From JAQGMO01 sp050954505 (lineage in GTDB: Bacteria; Pseudomonadota; Gammaproteobacteria; Burkholderiales; Burkholderiaceae_D): a stretch of DNA of 11,206 bases. The stretch lies in the NCBI GenBank assembly GCA_050954505.1, contig JBPBPY010000342.1:1-11206 (forward strand), given 5' to 3'. The position numbers and the translations under genes were made by a program. Every line of letters begins with the position of its first letter. Within the stretch, counting starts at the first letter, position 1. Below the pieces are notes generated by a model. It made no database searches. It was given only the letters and a program-made list of their open reading frames with translations, and had not been told where the DNA came from. This document shows, one piece after another, positions 7,103 through 11,206 of this stretch.

Positions 7103-7135
7103 CGCAAGCCGCAAGCCGCAAGCCGCAAGCCGCAA
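7097..7135. repeat. Tandem repeat: GCAA followed by five exact GCCGCAA copies
   Basis: Five exact 7-bp copies run from 7101 to 7135, preceded by a partial copy. They contain the same GCAAGCC core as the 11-bp array at 1370-1412, in the same orientation. The array is not in a gene: it lies about 63 bases beyond the pilU stop and about 190 bases before the chaperone start. Exact short tandem copies of this kind may vary in number between strains by replication slippage. Confidence 0.92.
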
Positions 7136-7157
7136 CAGCAGGGGAGGGGTGGCGAAG

Positions 7158-7183
7158 CCGGCTACGCCATGCCGGCGTGCCGG
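7158..7183 (-). terminator. Long GC-rich hairpin after pilU, probable 3'-end structure
   Basis: Arms CCGGC+ACGCC (7158-7162, 7164-7168) and GGCGT+GCCGG (7174-7183) form a 10-bp stem with one bulged base at 7163 and a 5-base loop. It begins 14 bases beyond the pilU stop, where a terminator or an mRNA-stabilising hairpin would be expected. There is no U-tract after it on the minus strand, so termination may be partial or factor-dependent, and some read-through into the chaperone operon is possible. Confidence 0.45.
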
Positions 7184-7197
7184 TAGATCAAGGGGCT

Positions 7198-8334
7198 CTA
7201 GACGATGCCCAGATGCGTGGTGCCCGACGACAGGTCGCGGTCCTTGGCATCCTTGCTCTTGAGCTTGATGTTCAGGCGCAGATCATTGACCGAGTCGGCG
7301 TTGCGCAAGGCATCTTCATAGGTGATCAGGTCGCGCTCGTAGAGGTCGAACAGGGCCTGGTCGAAGGTCTGCATGCCAAGCTCGCGCGAACTCTTCATGA
7401 TTTCCTTGATGTCGTGCACCGCACCCTTGAAGATCAGGTCGGAAATCAGCGGCGAGTTGAGCATGATCTCGACTGCCACGCAGCGGCCCTTGGAACCCTT
7501 GAGCGGCACCAGGCGCTGCGAGATGATGCCCTTCAGATTCAGCGACAGATCCATCAGCAATTGCTGGCGCCGCTCTTCGGGGAAAAAGTTGATGATGCGG
7601 TCGAGCGCCTGGTTGGCATTGTTGGCATGCATGGTGGCCACGCACAGGTGACCGGTCTCGGCAAATGCAATGCCGTAATCCATCGCCTCGCGGTCGCGGA
7701 TTTCACCGATCATGATCACGTCCGGCGCCTGGCGCAGCATGTTCTTCAGTGCCGTACCCCAGTCGTTGGTATCGACGCCGATCTCGCGCTGGGTGACGAT
7801 GCAGTTCTTGTGCGGGTGGACATATTCGACCGGGTCTTCCACGGTGATGATGTGGCCATGGCTGTTTTCATTGCGGTGGCCGATCATCGCCGCCAGCGTG
7901 GTCGACTTGCCGGAACCGGTGGCGCCCACCATGATGACCAGGCCGCGCTTGGTCATGATCACATCCTTGAGCTGGTCGGGCAGGCCCAGGTCGGCCATCT
8001 GCGGAATTGCGGTGGTAATGGTGCGCAACACCATGCCGACCTTGCCTTGCTGGATGAAGGCCGAGACCCGGAAGCGGCCAATGCCGCCCGGGCTGATGGC
8101 GAAGTTGCATTCCTTCGATGCTTCGAATTCGCTGCGCTGCTTGTCGTTCATCACCGCGCGCGTCAACTCGGTGGTGTGGGTGGCAGTCAGCGGCTGGTTC
8201 GACACCGGCGTCATCTTGCCATCGATCTTGAAGGCGGGTGGGAAGTCGGCGGTGATGAACAGATCCGAACCCTTTTTACTCAACATCAAGCGCAGCAGAT
8301 CGTGCATGAACTTGGTTGCCTGGTCTTGTTCCAT
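7198..8334 (-). CDS. pilU: Type IV pilus retraction ATPase PilU
   Basis: A 378-aa member of the PilT/PilU secretion-ATPase family. It shows the Walker A motif GATGSGKS (137-144), the Asp box ITVEDPVEYVH (163-173), the Walker B segment DVIMIGEIRD (205-214) and the His box with ATMHANN (233-239). PilU is separated from PilT by its longer C-terminus and by the absence of the A-I-R-N-L-I motif: here the equivalent region reads PLISDLIF (295-302). In known systems PilU is a cytoplasmic, PilT-dependent accessory motor that adds force to pilus depolymerisation in twitching, surface sensing and DNA uptake. The ATG at 8334 has an AGGA ribosome site seven bases away. It follows pilT by 55 bases in the usual pilT-pilU order, so the two are likely one transcript. 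All catalytic elements appear intact. Confidence 0.96.
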   Translation of the reverse strand: MEQDQATKFMHDLLRLMLSKKGSDLFITADFPPAFKIDGKMTPVSNQPLTATHTTELTRAVMNDKQRSEFEASKECNFAISPGGIGRFRVSAFIQQGKVGMVLRTITTAIPQMADLGLPDQLKDVIMTKRGLVIMVGATGSGKSTTLAAMIGHRNENSHGHIITVEDPVEYVHPHKNCIVTQREIGVDTNDWGTALKNMLRQAPDVIMIGEIRDREAMDYGIAFAETGHLCVATMHANNANQALDRIINFFPEERRQQLLMDLSLNLKGIISQRLVPLKGSKGRCVAVEIMLNSPLISDLIFKGAVHDIKEIMKSSRELGMQTFDQALFDLYERDLITYEDALRNADSVNDLRLNIKLKSKDAKDRDLSSGTTHLGIV

Positions 8335-8389
8335 GATGCGGTCCTGTCAGCGTGTTGGTGAAGCGGTGATCGTGCCGGTTGCGACGTGT

Positions 8390-9433
8390 TCAACCCGGGA
8401 AGTTGTCCGGTGTCTTGGCGGCCGAGCGGGCGGAAGCCAGCGAGATGACATTCCTGCGCACCAGGTCGGTCAGGTTGCTGTCCAGCGTTTGCATGCCCAT
8501 GTTGCTGCCGGTCTGGATTGCCGAGTACATTTGCGCAATCTTCGCTTCGCGGATCAGGTTGCGGATTGCCGGTGTGCCGACCATGATTTCATGGGCTGCC
8601 ACGCGTCCGGTGCCATCCTTGGTTTTCAGCAGGGTTTGCGAAATCACGGCCTGCAGCGACTCCGACAGCATGGCGCGCACCATTTCCTTTTCATCGCCGG
8701 GGAACACGTCGACGATACGGTCGATGGTCTTGGCTGCCGACGACGTATGCAGCGTGCCAAACACCAGATGGCCGGTTTCTGCCGCCGACAGTGCCAGGCG
8801 AATGGTTTCCAGGTCGCGCAGCTCGCCAACCAGCACCACATCGGGATCTTCGCGCAGGGCCGAGCGCAAGGCGGCGCTGAACGAGCGCGTATGCGGCCCG
8901 ACTTCGCGCTGGTTGATCAGGCATTTCTTTGACTCGTGAACGAATTCGATCGGGTCTTCGATGGTCAGGATGTGGCCATATTCCTGCTCATTGATGTGAT
9001 TGACCATTGCCGCCAGCGTGGTCGACTTGCCCGAGCCGGTCGGACCGGTCACCAGCACCAGGCCGCGCGGCTTCATCGCCAGTTCGCCAAAGATCTTTGG
9101 CGCATTCAATTGTTCCAGACTCAGGATGGTCGATGGAATCGTCCGCATCACCGCTGCAGCGCCGCGTTCCTGGTTGTAGGCATTGACCCGAAAGCGCGCC
9201 AGGCCGGGAATGGCAAAGGAAAAATCGCATTCGAGGTTTTCTTCGTATGCCTTGCGCTGGCCATCGTTCATGATGTCATAGATCATGCCGTGCACTTCCT
9301 TGTGTTCCAGCGCCGGCAGGTTGATGCGCCGCACGTCGCCGTGCACGCGTATCATCGGCGGCAAGCCGGCCGAGAGATGCAAGTCGGATGCCTTGTTCTT
9401 GACCGAGAACGCGAGAAGTTCGGTGATGTCCAT
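8390..9433 (-). CDS. pilT: Type IV pilus retraction ATPase PilT
   Basis: A 347-aa protein, the standard PilT length. It contains Walker A GPTGSGKS (130-137), Asp box LTIEDPIEFVH (156-166), Walker B DVVLVGELRD (198-207), His box TLHTSSA (227-233) and the PilT signature AIRNLI (289-294), which is known to be needed for retraction. The N-terminal PAS-like part (about 1-100) has the usual A-S-D-L-H-L-S-A-G-L-P-P segment at 15-26. PilT forms a hexameric ring at the inner-membrane base of the type IV pilus and drives pilus disassembly. The start is the ATG at 9433, with AGGGA six bases upstream. It is the first gene of a leftward pilT-pilU unit and is divergent from yggS. Confidence 0.97.
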   Translation of the reverse strand: MDITELLAFSVKNKASDLHLSAGLPPMIRVHGDVRRINLPALEHKEVHGMIYDIMNDGQRKAYEENLECDFSFAIPGLARFRVNAYNQERGAAAVMRTIPSTILSLEQLNAPKIFGELAMKPRGLVLVTGPTGSGKSTTLAAMVNHINEQEYGHILTIEDPIEFVHESKKCLINQREVGPHTRSFSAALRSALREDPDVVLVGELRDLETIRLALSAAETGHLVFGTLHTSSAAKTIDRIVDVFPGDEKEMVRAMLSESLQAVISQTLLKTKDGTGRVAAHEIMVGTPAIRNLIREAKIAQMYSAIQTGSNMGMQTLDSNLTDLVRRNVISLASARSAAKTPDNFPG

Positions 9434-9506
9434 TTATAATCCCTGAGCCTGAACTGAGTGAGAGAACAAAACGATGGAGTCGCTGGAAAACCACGCTTTG
9501 CATTGT

Positions 9507-9519
9507 TGTGTAAAACACA
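9507..9519. promoter_or_regulatory. Short AT-rich dyad in the pilT/yggS divergent region
   Basis: TGTGT-AAA-ACACA is a perfect 5-bp inverted repeat with a 3-base centre. It lies 74 bases before pilT and about 83 bases before yggS, in the only stretch that can hold promoters for both directions. On the minus strand a weak sigma-70-like pair, TTGGCG-N18-AACAAT, overlaps this dyad. It could be an operator, but this rests on position and symmetry alone. Confidence 0.25.
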
Positions 9520-9557
9520 TTGCGGCGCCAATTGTTGTTTCGGCAAGCCTCGCATTG

Positions 9558-9577
9558 TCAGGCACTTTATTGCCTGA
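9558..9577. repeat. Perfect 7-bp stem-loop in the yggS leader
   Basis: TCAGGCA (9558-9564) and TGCCTGA (9571-9577) are perfect complements around the 6-base loop CTTTAT, ending 24 bases before the yggS ATG. Read rightward, a short TTTT run (9583-9586) follows a few bases later, giving a weak terminator- or attenuator-like look. A possible -35 element TTGTCA (9555-9560) overlaps the left arm, so it may instead be part of the promoter. Confidence 0.4.
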
Positions 9578-9601
9578 AGTCATTTTCCGACTGGATTGAT
9601 T

Positions 9602-10495
9602 ATGGCTTCAATCATTCAAAACATGCAAGACGTACATGCCAATATCGTTGCTGCCGCGCGAAATGCCGGCCGTCTTCCCGACCGGATCACATTGATGGCG
9701 GTGTCAAAAACCTTTGATGCCGCAGCAGTGTGTGAAGCGGTGGCCGGCGGCCAGCGGGTGTTTGGCGAGAATTATCTGCAGGAAGCGCTGGAGAAGATGG
9801 CAGAGGTGGCAAGGTTGCTTGGCAAAACTGCCACTGCTGCCGCTGCTGCAACGGTACATTCGATTGCCTCCGGGGCTGCGTCGGCGCAGGCTGACGGTTC
9901 TTCGCTGACACCGCTAGTGCACATAGCTGCGCCGGCAACGACAGAGACGTCGTTGGCAGGGGAAAACACTGAACCGGTCAACCCCGCGGCTGCGCCAGTT
10001 TCCGTTCCCGGCGACAGTCCGACGCTGTCCTGGCATTTCATTGGCCCGATCCAGAGCAACAAGACCGGGCCGATTGCCCAAGCTTTCGACTGGGTGCATT
10101 CGGTCGAGCGCCTGAAAATTGCCCAGCGCTTGTCGGCGCAGCGCCCGGCCGGCATGGCACCACTCAATGTTTGCCTGCAAGTCAACATCAGCGGTGAAGC
10201 CAGCAAGAGTGGCGCCACACTGCAGGAAGCACCGACATTGGCACATGCGATTGCCGCGCTGCCGAATTTGCGTCTGCGCGGCTTGATGGCCATTCCCGAG
10301 GCGGCACAAGACTTCGAAGCGCAGCGGGTGCCGTTTCGGCAACTGCGGCTGCTGTTCGAGCGGCTGGTGGAAGAGGGCTTGATGCTCGATTGCCTGTCGA
10401 TGGGCATGTCGGCCGACATGGATGCGGCCATTGCCGAGGGCGCCACCATGGTCAGGATCGGCAGTGCGATTTTCGGGCGCCGCGATGTTGTCTGA
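9602..10495 (+). CDS. yggS: YggS/PROSC-family pyridoxal phosphate homeostasis protein with an internal insertion
   Basis: The protein binds PLP through the lysine in MAVSKTF (K36), in the N-terminal half of a TIM-barrel fold like that of alanine racemase. Other family landmarks are FGENYLQEAL (54-63), WHFIGPIQSNK (144-154), HSVERLKIAQRL (166-177), VNISGEASKSG (194-204), LRGLMAIP (225-232), LSMGMSADMDAAI (265-277) and VRIGSAIFG (284-292). Known members buffer the cellular PLP pool and affect amino-acid metabolism, with no confirmed enzymatic activity. At 297 aa it is about 65 residues longer than usual. The excess is one Ala/Thr/Ser/Pro-rich segment at about 71-141, inserted before the WHFIGP strand. 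The ATG at 9602 is chosen over a TTG two codons earlier, with GGA six bases upstream. proC follows in the same direction after 114 bases, the common yggS-proC pairing. Confidence 0.93.
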   Translation: MASIIQNMQDVHANIVAAARNAGRLPDRITLMAVSKTFDAAAVCEAVAGGQRVFGENYLQEALEKMAEVARLLGKTATAAAAATVHSIASGAASAQADGSSLTPLVHIAAPATTETSLAGENTEPVNPAAAPVSVPGDSPTLSWHFIGPIQSNKTGPIAQAFDWVHSVERLKIAQRLSAQRPAGMAPLNVCLQVNISGEASKSGATLQEAPTLAHAIAALPNLRLRGLMAIPEAAQDFEAQRVPFRQLRLLFERLVEEGLMLDCLSMGMSADMDAAIAEGATMVRIGSAIFGRRDVV

Positions 10496-10609
10496 CTGGC
10501 CGTTGCCACTGCGCGGGACACGCTGCACGCTGGTCTTCCAGGGCCAGGCCAATCGACGCCTGCCCTCGGCATCCCGTTTCCATTTCACGCGACAAAAGGA
10601 CTTTCGATC

Positions 10610-11206
10610 ATGAACGTTTCCACAGCAACCCAGGGCAGTAATGCTGCCTCCATATTGAAGCTTGCTTTCATCGGCGGTGGCAACATGGCCGGTGCATTGA
10701 TCGGCGGCCTGGCCGGCAAGCTCACTGCTGCGGCCAACATCCATGTCGTTGACATCCATGCGCCGACACTGGAGGGCCTGGCCAGCCGCTTTGGCGTCAG
10801 CACCGCATCGGCGATCGACCACACGCTGGCATCGAGCGATGTGATCGTGCTGGCGGTCAAGCCGCAGCAGATGAAAGAAGTTGCCACTGCGCTGGCGCCG
10901 CACATCACTGGCCAGCTGGTGCTGTCGATTGCCGCCGGCATCCGCGCAGTCGACCTCAAGCGCTGGCTCGGTGGCCACGGTGCCATCGTGCGCTGCATGC
11001 CCAACACGCCGGCCTTGATCGGCCAAGGCATCACCGGCATGGCGGCGCTGGCCGGCGTGACACCGCTCCAGCACGACCTGGCCGAACTGATCATGCGCGC
11101 CGTCGGCACCACGGTCTGGTTGTCGGATGAATCGCTGATCGACCCGGTAACCGCGATTTCGGGCAGTGGTCCGGCCTATGTGTTTTATTTCATCGAGGCG
11201 ATGCAG
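10610..11206 (+). CDS. proC: Pyrroline-5-carboxylate reductase ProC, N-terminal 199 residues (partial)
   Basis: The visible part contains the Rossmann dinucleotide-binding loop FIGGGNMAGAL (20-30), AVKPQ (82-86), the RCMPNTPA stretch (128-135) and the substrate/dimer region SGSGPAYVF (184-192), all characteristic of ProC. ProC reduces pyrroline-5-carboxylate to L-proline with NAD(P)H in the last step of proline synthesis and forms a cytoplasmic oligomer. The ATG at 10610 has an AAAAGGA ribosome site nine bases away and gives a polar N-terminal extension of about 15 residues before the first strand. It lies 114 bases after yggS in the same direction. The gene runs off the right edge of the window and no defect is visible in the part seen. 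Confidence 0.96.
   Translation, partial: MNVSTATQGSNAASILKLAFIGGGNMAGALIGGLAGKLTAAANIHVVDIHAPTLEGLASRFGVSTASAIDHTLASSDVIVLAVKPQQMKEVATALAPHITGQLVLSIAAGIRAVDLKRWLGGHGAIVRCMPNTPALIGQGITGMAALAGVTPLQHDLAELIMRAVGTTVWLSDESLIDPVTAISGSGPAYVFYFIEAMQ

Noticed and set aside
7097..7135. Tandem repeat considered as a CRISPR array
   Set aside because: The unit is only 7 bp, contiguous and without unique spacers, and no cas gene is in the window.
6904..7197. Search for a plant-inducible-promoter (HrpB/HrpX-type) box TTCG-N16-TTCG upstream of the chaperone gene
   Set aside because: Only one TTCG occurs on the minus strand in this interval, so no paired box exists.
1351..7197. Search for an integrase, transposase, insertion sequence or tRNA gene as the cause of the effector-block insertion
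   Set aside because: No transposase- or integrase-like protein and no tRNA-like fold was found at either border. Only the short tandem repeats are present.
7072..8932. Long plus-strand open frames opposite pilU and pilT (429 and 406 codons)
   Set aside because: pilU and pilT are certain from Walker A, Asp box, Walker B and His box motifs. The opposite frames are mirror artefacts of codon bias.
9914..11074. A 386-codon minus-strand open frame opposite yggS and proC
   Set aside because: It runs across two clearly identified plus-strand genes and their gap, and it has no recognisable motif.

Overview
The window looks like a chromosomal segment of a GC-rich beta-proteobacterium, most likely Burkholderiales and probably Oxalobacteraceae-like (Herbaspirillum, Collimonas or a relative). 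This placement is an inference from the style of GlcF, PilT, PilU, YggS and ProC and from the gene order. No search could be run.

Layout. Bases 1-1350 (+) hold the last codons of glcE and a complete glcF, the end of a glycolate oxidase operon. Bases 1351-1554 are a non-coding, repeat-rich gap where glcF converges with a leftward operon. Bases 1555-6903 (-) hold three closely spaced genes. In transcription order these are a small acidic CesT-type secretion chaperone (154 aa), a 928-aa membrane-associated protein and a 677-aa protein. Bases 6904-7197 are a gap with a 7-bp tandem repeat, a weak hrp-box-like site and a long hairpin. Bases 7198-9433 (-) are pilU and pilT, the retraction ATPases of type IV pili. 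Bases 9434-9601 are a divergent promoter region. Bases 9602-11206 (+) are yggS (a PLP-binding protein) and the first 199 codons of proC.

The housekeeping parts (glcEF, pilTU, yggS-proC) are ordinary. The unusual part is the three-gene block between glcF and pilU. Its first gene resembles the class I chaperones that serve type III secretion effectors. The two following genes encode large proteins with disordered Ser/Pro-rich ends, several hydrophobic segments and coiled coils, as expected of secreted membrane-inserting effectors. The two proteins share a segment order and several short motifs, such as G-K-x-L-C-L-M-P, so they look like diverged tandem paralogues. I do not recognise either as a named effector family. 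GCAAGCC-based tandem repeats lie on both sides of the block in the same orientation, which is compatible with the block being an insertion between two conserved regions. No secretion apparatus gene is present, so the type III assignment rests on the chaperone, the architecture and the operon context.
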